DNA of 64,000 bases from JANQEU01 sp965242805 (GTDB lineage Bacteria; Bacteroidota; Bacteroidia; Cytophagales; Cyclobacteriaceae), in the NCBI GenBank assembly GCA_965242805.1, contig CBDETD010000002.1, forward strand, positions 434,001-498,000, written 5' to 3'. Positions within the stretch are counted from its first letter, which is position 1. The number at the start of each line of letters is the position of its first letter. Positions 44,078 to 52,183 of the stretch are shown in pieces. The notes beneath the pieces were generated by a model that was not told where the DNA came from, searched no databases, and saw nothing but the letters and a program-made list of their open reading frames with translations. A program made the position numbers and the translations under genes.

Positions 44078-44382
44078 TTTGGTGATTCGTATTTTTTTGC
44101 TCTATTAATTTAACCATTATTCTACGCAGTTCAAAACGACAAATTCCCTTCCAAGATTGAACGTGGATACTTCTTGCTCCATTTAACGGTTTTCTTGTTA
44201 CTGTATGATTCACGTAGTCACACTTCGAGGGCCTCAGTGTGACATTGAAATTTGGAGTGTGATGACGCTTCGATCTTAGTCCCTCTCTACCCTAATTAAG
44301 CTGTCCTTTCCAAAAGATGCTGCCTCCTCGTACCAACTGCTGGCAGGGAGATGTGACAGCTTTCCTTATTTGATTCGCCTTT
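44078..44382. other. Gap with a strong hairpin (44217-44243)
   Basis: No coding frame is supported. GTCACACT (44217-44224) pairs with AGTGTGAC (44236-44243) around an inner GAGG/CCTC stem. Further right, CTGTCCTTTCC and GACAGC at about 44303 and 44356 recall words in the repeats at 31.6 and 35.1 kb. The promoters of the divergent secreted-protein and receiver genes should be here but cannot be pinpointed. Confidence 0.5.
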
Positions 44383-44796
44383 TTGACTAACTTGCAATCA
44401 ACTAGTGAAACCACACCTAAGGCTATGACATGTATCTGTATTGATGACGACAGTCTCTTTCTAAGAAAGCTGGAAGCTTACATCGCTGAAATCGATTGGC
44501 TTGACCTCAAAGGAACCTTTACCAATCCGGTGCAGGCGGCGACCCAGATCATTAAGGAAGAACCAGACCTGCTATTTCTTGACATAGAAATGCCACACCT
44601 GGATGGTTATGCGATGATGGACTGGATCATGCCTCGTCTAAAAGATCTCAAAACCATGCCAAAGATCGTGGTTATTTCAGGCAATGAAGCCAAAATGGAG
44701 CACGAGAATCCGGACGTTCTCGTTCATATACTCAAGACAAATATCCTGGAGCCTGAGCACATTGCTGATCCTATTAAAGTGGCTCTCGATCAATGA
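44383..44796 (+). CDS. Stand-alone response regulator receiver (copy A)
   Basis: The 137-residue protein is a single receiver domain: acidic triad in CIDDDSLFL, phospho-acceptor Asp67 (LLFLDIEMPHLDGY), Ser in VVISGNE, and the conserved Lys in HILKTN. The sequence style is that of LytR-type receivers (IEMPHLDGYAMMDWI) but no LytTR domain follows. An internal Met at residue 15 would align better with copy B and may be the real start. It converges with the TPR kinase, their ends 19 bases apart. It probably receives phosphate from that kinase. Confidence 0.88.
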   Translation: MTNLQSTSETTPKAMTCICIDDDSLFLRKLEAYIAEIDWLDLKGTFTNPVQAATQIIKEEPDLLFLDIEMPHLDGYAMMDWIMPRLKDLKTMPKIVVISGNEAKMEHENPDVLVHILKTNILEPEHIADPIKVALDQ

Positions 44797-44815
44797 TCTA
44801 TAGCTGATCACTGAC

Positions 44816-46723
44816 TCAATTACGAAATGCCTGCAGGGAGACTGTAAATGTTGTCCCTTCCCCTTCTTTGCTTTCGACACTAATTGTACCTTTATTCAAT
44901 TGGGTTAGTTCATAAACCAACTGCAACCCTAAACCGATACCTTTTTCTCCGGAAGTTCCATAAGTACTTTTCTTGTCCTTTAATTGGAACAGCGTTTCCA
45001 TTTTATGTTCAGGAATACCAATCCCTGAATCTTTGATCCGGAGGACAACGGTACCATTATTTCTCTCGCTGATCAAGTTGATCTCCCCTTTTGTCGGGGT
45101 AAACTTTATCGCATTTCCTGTAAGATTTCTAATTATCGTTCTCAAACTGTTCTTATCCGCCCAAACATCCAATTGCTGCGCTGAATCCACTTTCAATTCA
45201 ATACCCTTGGCTTTCGCTGAAGCTTTGAAGGTATTTCCTACAGTTTCAAACAGGTCATTGATATTGACTTTCTCAGGGTTATATGGAAACTCTCCTTTTT
45301 GCTGGACTGCCCAATTAAGTAGATTGTCCAGGAGATCAGAAATAGAGGAAGCAGATCCATCGATCTCCTCCGTCATTTCCTCAAGCTTGTCGTAACTCCG
45401 CTGATCGAGGTACATTCTAATTATACTACTGATACCCTGAAAGGCACTTATCGGACCTCTTAAATCGTGTGAAATGATTGAAAAGAACTTGTCCTTGGTT
45501 TGATTTAAAGTGGCTAATTCCAGATTAGTCCGTTTCCTACGTTGATTATTCTTGTAAAGGACAACCACCAAGACAGCAGATAGGATCAGGATTACGATCA
45601 ATCCAACACCAATAAGCTGCTGATTGCGCTTCTGTTGAGCTAGGAGGTCCACCTCCAGCTGTTTTTGAGATACTTCAAACTCTGTTCGTAGATCAGCCAT
45701 TCGTTGAACTGATTCAATATTATTCACACTATCCCGATATCTTATATAATCCTTGAAATAGGACAAGGATTCGCGATTGTTTCCGGTTTCTTCATACAGC
45801 TCGGAAAGTTTGAGGTTTGCGTCACTTATCTGCTCCTTTAATCCATATTTTTGGGCAAGTTCCAGGCTCCTTAAAGCGTAATTCAACGCTGTAAGATCAT
45901 CCCCTTTTTGGAGGTAGATATCAGCCATATATGTGAGATATACCGAGATAGGATAGTAATCCTCAAGATCTTCCAGGATCTGTACAGCCAGATTTATATT
46001 CTGTTCGGCCTGATCCTGTTGGTTTGTGTTAGCATATACCAGACCAATATTACCCAGGTTATAAGCTTTACCGACTAAATATTCGACACTTTCAAATAAG
46101 TATCCTGATTCCTCAAAGAAGAGCAAAGCAGAATCAAACAATTCCCGATTGAAATATTCGTCTCCAGCATTCAATAGCGCAGTAGCTAATGAAACACTAT
46201 CATCTCGATCCGTAGAAACTTCTTTCAGAATCTTGATCCCCCGATTATAGTATAACGAGGAATTCTTCGGATTTCCGCTTACTGAATAAACATCAGCAAT
46301 GGAAATATATAAAGCACCAACACCGACCATATCATCAATCCGAAATGCTGAATTAAGACCATTGAAATATGAGCTCAAGGCATCCTCAAAATCTCCTAAC
46401 AACCTGCTGGCATTACCTTTTTGTAAATATCCACTCATCATCCATGTATGAGAGGAATCACTGGCAGCTTCTGCTATGAGTAAATCAGCGTATGATTTCT
46501 TGATTTCAGGATTAGTTTCATTAAATGCAATTTCCTTTAGAATTGCATATCTTGTTGAATCCCCATAATCCTCATAATCAAGGAGTTTGAGACTATCTGC
46601 AATCCTTTGATCTTGCGCAAATGACTCCGTACTCAACAAAAAAAGAATAAATAGAATACTCCAATTGATCAACACGTCAATAGCAAAAGAAAAACTTATT
46701 TCTTTAACCAAACTCAAGTCCAA
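44816..46723 (-). CDS. TPR sensor histidine kinase (copy A)
   Basis: The 635-residue protein has an N-terminal signal/anchor (about 15-36), a periplasmic TPR array (about 70-330; YLQKGNASRLLGDFEDALSSY, GNIGLVYANTNQQDQAEQNI), a coiled-coil stretch, one membrane helix (about 375-393), then HisKA with His419 (ISHDLRGPISAF) and HATPase_c: N box NLTGNAIKFTP, G1 DSGIGIP, G2 GEKGIGLGLQLV. There is no receiver of its own. Its gene is convergent with a stand-alone receiver gene. About 55 percent similarity by eye to copy B suggests recent duplication; this was not calculated. Confidence 0.9.
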   Translation of the reverse strand: MDLSLVKEISFSFAIDVLINWSILFILFLLSTESFAQDQRIADSLKLLDYEDYGDSTRYAILKEIAFNETNPEIKKSYADLLIAEAASDSSHTWMMSGYLQKGNASRLLGDFEDALSSYFNGLNSAFRIDDMVGVGALYISIADVYSVSGNPKNSSLYYNRGIKILKEVSTDRDDSVSLATALLNAGDEYFNRELFDSALLFFEESGYLFESVEYLVGKAYNLGNIGLVYANTNQQDQAEQNINLAVQILEDLEDYYPISVYLTYMADIYLQKGDDLTALNYALRSLELAQKYGLKEQISDANLKLSELYEETGNNRESLSYFKDYIRYRDSVNNIESVQRMADLRTEFEVSQKQLEVDLLAQQKRNQQLIGVGLIVILILSAVLVVVLYKNNQRRKRTNLELATLNQTKDKFFSIISHDLRGPISAFQGISSIIRMYLDQRSYDKLEEMTEEIDGSASSISDLLDNLLNWAVQQKGEFPYNPEKVNINDLFETVGNTFKASAKAKGIELKVDSAQQLDVWADKNSLRTIIRNLTGNAIKFTPTKGEINLISERNNGTVVLRIKDSGIGIPEHKMETLFQLKDKKSTYGTSGEKGIGLGLQLVYELTQLNKGTISVESKEGEGTTFTVSLQAFRN

Positions 46724-46757
46724 TAATCAGATTATTGCATTTCTGAAAATTAATAGC

Positions 46758-47204
46758 TTATTGATTCATCTGCAGTTTTGGATCGATAGTCCCGGTCCAT
46801 GCTAGTCCAGGGGCTTGGTCATTAGTAACATGTACCATGGTGAATGAAACAGTATATTCTTCTTGACCTGAAACAAAACTCCCTTTGGCCATTCCATCGA
46901 CATGTGTTGTTCCCGTACCGTTTCCTGTCAAAATATCCTTGTTGTTAGCACCTGGCTTCTTGGTTATGGCTGTAACAATAACATAATCCTGAGGATTATT
47001 TGTAATGTCCTGCACAGCTCCAATCCATGTCACCTCCGCTCCCTTATCAACTGATGTCACGTAGTCTGCTGGATCCCCAGAAGACTCAACATCGCTGTTA
47101 CTATCACTAAATATTACATAGTTATCGATATTGAAACCTGGAGAGCCAGAATCAGTTGCAACTCCTACAGTGTCTACGTTCAAAGTAATTATGGTATCTG
47201 ACAT
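46758..47204 (-). CDS. Leaderless beta-rich protein, paralogue of the lipoprotein at 49806
   Basis: The 148-residue protein starts directly in the fold (MSDTIITLNVDTVG); the fourth codon upstream of the start is an in-frame TAA, so no signal peptide is possible. It shares with the lipoprotein at 49806 the pattern 'KG..W.G...D..N...VVI..I..K....DI...NG....G..KG' and a closing DPKL. The DPK[IL] ending and strand order are reminiscent of AidA/PixA inclusion-body proteins, but that link is speculative. It precedes the kinase gene by 34 bases and is probably co-transcribed. Confidence 0.55.
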   Translation of the reverse strand: MSDTIITLNVDTVGVATDSGSPGFNIDNYVIFSDSNSDVESSGDPADYVTSVDKGAEVTWIGAVQDITNNPQDYVIVTAITKKPGANNKDILTGNGTGTTHVDGMAKGSFVSGQEEYTVSFTMVHVTNDQAPGLAWTGTIDPKLQMNQ

Positions 47205-47370
47205 GATAATAAGTTAAGTTGATTAAAAATGATCTTTTAGAGAATAACTGAATGTACGTATTTACTTCTGTATTGTCAAATTACGACCTGTAAGACATAA
47301 ATATTTGTATGATTTCTTCATTTTATGATAAATATTCTGCTGTAATTGCATTTTACTTTATGTTATCAAT

Positions 47371-47388
47371 GTCATTTGATTAAATGAC
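47371..47388. promoter_or_regulatory. Palindrome GTCATTT-gatt-AAATGAC
   Basis: A perfect 7-bp inverted repeat lies in the divergent gap between the leaderless protein gene (minus) and receiver copy B (plus), about 97 bases before the latter. An operator is possible; there is no supporting second copy. Confidence 0.35.
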
Positions 47389-47484
47389 CTATTTCCCTTC
47401 CTATATCCAGTTACCAATGCGTTGTTAACAAATATTTACTACTGATTATATTCTTTATCTTTTCTTTCTAGATCACAACCTTAT

Positions 47485-47874
47485 ATGTCAACCGCTAAAG
47501 CTACCTGTATCGCCATCGATGATGACGGTCTGTTCCTGAAAAAGATGGAAGCCTATGTCCATGAGATAGAATGGCTTCAACTGATTGGGGCATTTACCAA
47601 TCCGGTTAAAGCAGCCACTGAAATCATAAAGCTGGAACCCGACTTTCTTTTTATCGATATCGAGATGCCCCATATTGATGGTTACGATCTCATAGACTGG
47701 ATTATGCCCAGACTCATGAGTATGGGAAAGATACCTATGATCGTAATTATTTCCGGAAAACCTTTTAAAATCGATCAGGAAAACAAGTTTGTGGCTTTAA
47801 GCATCACCAAAGATGGTTTTAATAACCCTGTCGAATTGGAGGAGAAACTGAGACCGATCCTTTCCTTCGGGTGA
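47485..47874 (+). CDS. Stand-alone response regulator receiver (copy B)
   Basis: The 129-residue receiver has the same layout as copy A: AIDDDGLFL, phospho-acceptor Asp58 (FLFIDIEMPHIDGY), VIISGK and the Lys of SITKDG. The two copies also share FTNPV.AAT.II, showing that they are duplicates. It is convergent with TPR kinase copy B, 35 bases end to end. No output domain; it may act by protein binding or compete with copy A for phosphate. Confidence 0.88.
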   Translation: MSTAKATCIAIDDDGLFLKKMEAYVHEIEWLQLIGAFTNPVKAATEIIKLEPDFLFIDIEMPHIDGYDLIDWIMPRLMSMGKIPMIVIISGKPFKIDQENKFVALSITKDGFNNPVELEEKLRPILSFG

Positions 47875-47909
47875 TGGCAAGTTCCACCGTTTAAAAGTCG
47901 AAAATCTAT

Positions 47910-49802
47910 CTATTTTTGATCTATCAGTACTTCCTTTACCCTGGTAGCAGTTGGCAGGTTTAAGATGAAAGTGGTCCCATCCCCTACTTCACTTTCTACC
48001 GAAATAGTTCCCTTGTTAAGAGAAGTAAATTCCTTCACCAATTGCAGACCCAGTCCAATACCTTTTTCTCCCTTTGTGCCATATGAACTTCTGGCTTCTT
48101 CAAATTGGAATAGGTGATCCAATTCTGTTTCCTTTATACCAATTCCGGAATCCTTAATGGAAATGGCTACCATGCCATTCGATTCCCTGGCAGTCATTTG
48201 AATACGGCCTCCGTCTTGTGTGAATTTAATTGCATTGGCCACAAGGTTCCTGAGAATTGTCATCGTACTGTTCCTATCTACCCAGACCGTCAGACCATTG
48301 CTGGTTGTACTGCTAAGCAACTCGATGTTTTTTACTTCAGCGATGGTAGTAAAGATCTCCTTAATGGTATCAAGTAATTCATTTACATCAATTTTCTGCG
48401 GATTATATGGTAATTGGCCTTGTTGTTGTACGGCCCATCCAAGTAGATTATCCAATAGAGAGTTGATGGAGGTAACAGATTGGTCGATCTGATCCGTCAT
48501 TGCCTGTAAATCATTCAATTTATTATTCTCCACATAGAATCTGATCATCCGACTGATCCCATAAAAGGCGCTCATAGGACTCCTGAGATCATGTGAAATG
48601 ATAGAAAAGAACTTATCCTTGGTCTCATTGAGCTGTTGAAGTTCGGCACTTAGTCTTTTTTTCCGCTGATAATTTCGGTATACATTTATCAGTAGTCCGG
48701 CAGAGAGAAGTATGATCACAATTAATCCAATCCCAATTATCTGCTGATTTTGCTTCTGCTGATTAAGTAAATCCACCTCGAGCTGCTTCTGGGAGACCTC
48801 GAATTCACGGCGAACATCTGCTATCCTTTGAATTACGGCCTCCCTATTAAGACTATCGAGATATTGTGTATAGGTCTTAAGAAAACGAAACGCATCATCA
48901 TTGTTATCCATTCGCTCATAGATCTGGGAAATTTTCAATGCTCCGTCCCTTATTTGTTCTTTAAGCTTGTTTTCAGTTCCCAATTTCAATGACTTCCGTG
49001 CATAAATCAGTGCTCTCTCCAGATCACCTTTTTCAAGGAAAATATCTGACATATAGGACTGATATACAGCCAGCGCATAGTACTCCTCCAGTTCTTCCAA
49101 CATTCGTATGGCTTCATTGAAATTGGCTTCTGCCAGTTCTATCTTCCCTTGCTTTGCATAGACCATGCCTATATTTCCCAAACTGTAGGCCTGACCCATT
49201 TCGTATTTTTTCTGGTTGAATACAATTGAAGATTCCAGAAAGTATTGGAGGGCAGAATCCAAATCTTGTAGTTTTATGTATTCATCGCCTACGTTTAAGA
49301 GTGTTGTGGCCAATCGAATCGAATCACCCGATTGTCGAAGAATGTTAATAGCTCTATTATAATATTGTATAGCTTCTTTTGAATTTCCAATTCCGGAATA
49401 CGTATCGGCAATGGCAGTATAAGTTGATCCAACCCCACTTAATTTATTTATCCGAATTGCAATTTCCAGAGCCTTGAACAGTTGTTCAAAAGACTCGTCA
49501 TAATTACCCTTAAGCCTTAAAGCACTACCTTTTTCAAAATGACCCATTCTGAGCCACTCCAGATTCTGTTCATCGGTAGCTTTCGAGATCAATAGATTTG
49601 CATAGTAGATTGACTCATCAGGATTATTTTCATTAAATGCTATTTCATCAAGAATCTTAAAATGGAGACTATCCGGGAATGTCCCCTCATTGAAAATAAT
49701 CTTTAAACTATCAGCAATTGATTGATCCTGGTTGTAGGATCTAAATGAGAGCGTGACAAAAAATAAAAGTAAGATGACATTTAAAAGTGTCTTCAAACCC
49801 AC
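47910..49802 (-). CDS. TPR sensor histidine kinase (copy B)
   Basis: The 630-residue protein mirrors copy A: signal/anchor (about 5-25), periplasmic TPRs (about 65-320; FEKGSALRLKGNYDESFEQL, GNIGMVYAKQGKIELAEANF), coiled coil (EVSQKQLEVDLLNQQKQNQ), one membrane helix (about 355-375), HisKA with His404 (ISHDLRSPMSAF) and HATPase_c (NLVANAIKFTQ, DSGIGIK, GEKGIGLGLQLV). It follows the small lipoprotein gene by 3 bases, so the two are co-transcribed and perhaps act as sensor and ligand-binding partner. Confidence 0.9.
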   Translation of the reverse strand: MGLKTLLNVILLLFFVTLSFRSYNQDQSIADSLKIIFNEGTFPDSLHFKILDEIAFNENNPDESIYYANLLISKATDEQNLEWLRMGHFEKGSALRLKGNYDESFEQLFKALEIAIRINKLSGVGSTYTAIADTYSGIGNSKEAIQYYNRAINILRQSGDSIRLATTLLNVGDEYIKLQDLDSALQYFLESSIVFNQKKYEMGQAYSLGNIGMVYAKQGKIELAEANFNEAIRMLEELEEYYALAVYQSYMSDIFLEKGDLERALIYARKSLKLGTENKLKEQIRDGALKISQIYERMDNNDDAFRFLKTYTQYLDSLNREAVIQRIADVRREFEVSQKQLEVDLLNQQKQNQQIIGIGLIVIILLSAGLLINVYRNYQRKKRLSAELQQLNETKDKFFSIISHDLRSPMSAFYGISRMIRFYVENNKLNDLQAMTDQIDQSVTSINSLLDNLLGWAVQQQGQLPYNPQKIDVNELLDTIKEIFTTIAEVKNIELLSSTTSNGLTVWVDRNSTMTILRNLVANAIKFTQDGGRIQMTARESNGMVAISIKDSGIGIKETELDHLFQFEEARSSYGTKGEKGIGLGLQLVKEFTSLNKGTISVESEVGDGTTFILNLPTATRVKEVLIDQK

Positions 49803-49805
49803 GAG

Positions 49806-50336
49806 TTAAGGTCTTATTTTTAGCTTTGGATCTACTACGAAAATTGAATCCGTACCGTTATACTTTAAGTAATTATTGTTTACATCAAGTATTGCAAACA
49901 AAATATCGTATTGGTCTTCATCTGTTGGTTCACCTGACCATTTCACTTTTCCTTTGATAATTCCGTTCGATCCTTTATAAGAACCGTTCGATCGAATTAT
50001 GTCTCTATCATTGTCAGTACTTTTAATTCTCACCTCCCTAATGACAACTGTATGATTAGTATTGGGATCTTCCGCAATCCCCACCCAATATGTATTCTTA
50101 CCTTTGCTGACCCTGGTTGTAAAATTCTGAGTAGAATTATTCCATTGACCACCCCTATTGTCAGCAAGTCTAACATTTGTACTATTTGCAACTCCGGAGC
50201 TCAATACACTTTGAGTATTGATTGTTGCCGTAATAACTGAATCGATTATCACTGGATCTTTACGAACGCAAGATTCAAGGAATAATAGTAGAATAACTAT
50301 AGTAAACACTAAGCCTTGGATTAAATGCTTTCTCAT
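49806..50336 (-). CDS. Beta-rich lipoprotein upstream of kinase copy B
   Basis: The 176-residue product starts at MRKHLIQGLVF, giving a lipoprotein signal (FLESC); a start 9 residues earlier at 50363 is less likely. It is the paralogue of the leaderless protein at 46758, with the same K-G...W.G, VVI..., DI...NG, KGKV.W and final DPKL landmarks. Its stop is 3 bases from the kinase start. It would sit in the membrane close to the periplasmic TPRs of that kinase. A sensory role is inferred from position only. Confidence 0.6.
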   Translation of the reverse strand: MRKHLIQGLVFTIVILLLFLESCVRKDPVIIDSVITATINTQSVLSSGVANSTNVRLADNRGGQWNNSTQNFTTRVSKGKNTYWVGIAEDPNTNHTVVIREVRIKSTDNDRDIIRSNGSYKGSNGIIKGKVKWSGEPTDEDQYDILFAILDVNNNYLKYNGTDSIFVVDPKLKIRP

Positions 50337-50458
50337 TGTCGGTTGGATTTTTAGTCTTTTCAATTGCTGTCAATATATTGCATATATTAACACAATGCAA
50401 CTTGAAGATTTAAATTAGAGAAATATTAAATATCGATCTAAGAAAAGTACAAAATGAT

Positions 50459-50857
50459 TTACTCGTCTTCCTTGGTAGCGAGAAGGATCTTGTATTCGGA
50501 TTCGACTTTCATCCAATTTGTATCGGGCCAATCCCACCAATTCTCGCCCCTCTCGCTTACGTCAGCCCTGGACCATTTATCCAAAGCCTTGACCAGGAGG
50601 TCCCAGTCCGCGGTTTCCTTTCCCATTTCTGTTAAGATTATGTTCAACGACCGGCACTGAAGTTCAATGATATATTTATTTCTGGCAGGATCATCTGAGC
50701 CCCAAACGCTGTCAACGAGGTCCTTGATATTGTCATACGCAATAGGATACTCCTTCTCTGCCCAGGCAATGTATGGATTATCCTGTGCTGTAGCAGAATA
50801 GCTGATACACGTGAAAATCAACAGTAAAGCGTAGTTGGTGATAGGATTGTTTTTCAT
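50459..50857 (-). CDS. Small secreted protein, paralogue of the one at 43679
   Basis: The 132-residue product has a signal peptide (cleaved near ATAQ, residue 25) and a helical mature domain with the same ALDKWSR...ENWWDWPDTNWMKVESEY block as the protein at 43679. Function unknown. It lies 122 bases upstream of the lipoprotein/kinase pair on the same strand and could be part of that unit. Recurrence beside both kinase copies is the main clue to its role. Confidence 0.65.
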   Translation of the reverse strand: MKNNPITNYALLLIFTCISYSATAQDNPYIAWAEKEYPIAYDNIKDLVDSVWGSDDPARNKYIIELQCRSLNIILTEMGKETADWDLLVKALDKWSRADVSERGENWWDWPDTNWMKVESEYKILLATKEDE

Positions 50858-50903
50858 ATCACCTAAGTTAAAAGAAAACAGGAATTTTATGCAGTTATTC
50901 CCC

Positions 50904-51440
50904 CTAAATATCCTTCCAACTTTCCCCTCTTTTTATTGAGAATAAAGTACCTACCGTGATACCAAATCTTTTAGCTATGATCTTGTACCTTGTTTTCCGA
51001 TTTGGGTCATTGATCATCTTTTTCAATACCTTCACCTTGGAAGGGGTGAGTTTTGTATTTGGTCGAAAGTTAGGATAGTAGTCGTAAGCGCTTTTTGAGA
51101 ATTCTTTTCGATACGTCTTGTAGTCTTCTTTTGAAACCCACTTCAGATTACGGGCTTTGCAATTGCTTCTATCACGGTCAATAAAAACAATGTGAGAAAA
51201 CTCTTCTGGATTAGGTACAAATAGCTTCGCCACTAATTTATGTACGTATCTGAGTGTGTTTTTACCGTCTTTCTTTCGTGTTGGAATTGCATGATATCCA
51301 GCGTTCTTATAACCGGATAGTAAGATTGGATTATCGGGATCAGTCGCAGTTATGCTTTGCACTCTGCCATAATTGGAGATCAGGAATTTTGATCTCAGAT
51401 CTTCTTCCTGATATTCTTTCCATACTTCTTGTTCAGCCAT
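50904..51440 (-). CDS. NUMOD4/HNH-type protein with a degenerate nuclease core
   Basis: The 178-residue protein has a NUMOD4-like start (WKEYQ...FLISNYGRVQS, about 7-30), an HNH_3-like middle (YVHKLVAKLFVPNPEE, then NLKWVSKEDY, about 65-107) and a C-terminal helix-turn-helix (KLTPSKVKVLKKM, RYKIIAKRFGITVGTLFSIKRG, about 130-175). In active relatives the middle reads 'NHIDG'; here it is VFIDRD, so the catalytic His is missing. It may be a domesticated DNA-binding protein derived from a free-standing homing-type endonuclease. It is not in an obvious operon. Confidence 0.7.
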   Translation of the reverse strand: MAEQEVWKEYQEEDLRSKFLISNYGRVQSITATDPDNPILLSGYKNAGYHAIPTRKKDGKNTLRYVHKLVAKLFVPNPEEFSHIVFIDRDRSNCKARNLKWVSKEDYKTYRKEFSKSAYDYYPNFRPNTKLTPSKVKVLKKMINDPNRKTRYKIIAKRFGITVGTLFSIKRGESWKDI

Positions 51441-51568
51441 TTATATGGTGGTCCGTAGCTAATTGAAAATAAAAATTGTGTGGCCCTGTACTTTAAAAAC
51501 ACTATGGGTCACTTTTTGGGTCCAATGGACTCCATAAATACTGGCGGGGATAGGTGATTGGTGTTATC

Positions 51569-51961
51569 CTATGCGACTACTTCTTCCCTGTCATTTTCGG
51601 AATGCTCCAGGGATAATTCGTCACTTATGTATTCTAGTATTTGAGTTTTGACAGTGGCGTCAAGATTTTTGTACATTTGGTCCAGCTGATTTAAAAACAC
51701 GTATTGACCTTTATACTCTTCTATAAACTCTGAGAATACTTCAAGATCAAGGTGATTGAGTTCCCTTATTTCGTCACAAAGATCAATGATCTTATCAATT
51801 AGATTTTTAACCATTGGACTTAGAGTTTTCTTTTCTAATTCAAGTCGGTATTGAAGGACTTCAGCATCAAGTTTAATGGGACTGACGGCTTTATAACGGT
51901 CTTTCAACTTCTTGAAGGCCGTATTTAGTTCGTCCATGGAATTAGATGTGATTGTGATCAT
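51569..51961 (-). CDS. Small helical protein of unknown function
   Basis: The 130-residue protein is almost wholly helical and acidic at its end (SLEHSENDREEVVA), with heptad-like stretches (VLQYRLELEKKTL, LIDKIIDLCDEIRELN). There is no signal peptide, so it should be cytoplasmic. An alternative start at the ninth residue (MDELNT) is possible. Family not recognised. It stands between the HNH-like gene and a terminator-bounded TPR gene. Confidence 0.5.
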   Translation of the reverse strand: MITITSNSMDELNTAFKKLKDRYKAVSPIKLDAEVLQYRLELEKKTLSPMVKNLIDKIIDLCDEIRELNHLDLEVFSEFIEEYKGQYVFLNQLDQMYKNLDATVKTQILEYISDELSLEHSENDREEVVA

Positions 51962-52124
51962 CTTTAGTGTTTTTGTCTAGCTTGTTGACTACTAAATTCC
52001 ACTATAACTCCATCAAAATCAAAAAGTTAAGTATGAACGTGCAATTTTTACGTTAAATGCGCCATTACCGGTGATGAACAGGAAGAAACAATGAGTGAGC
52101 CGGAAAAAGATTACTATCAAAACC

Positions 52125-52162
52125 AAAAAAAAGTGCTGCTAAATAGTGATTTAGCAGCACTT
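52125..52162 (-). terminator. Strong intrinsic terminator after the gyrA-TPR operon
   Basis: AAGTGCTGCTAAAT (52131-52144) pairs perfectly over 14 bp with ATTTAGCAGCACTT (52149-52162). On the minus strand the stem is followed by an uninterrupted T run (complement of 52125-52132). It lies 22 bases after the TPR gene stop at 52184. Confidence 0.9.
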
Positions 52163-52183
52163 CCTTTTCAATTTATGATGGTT

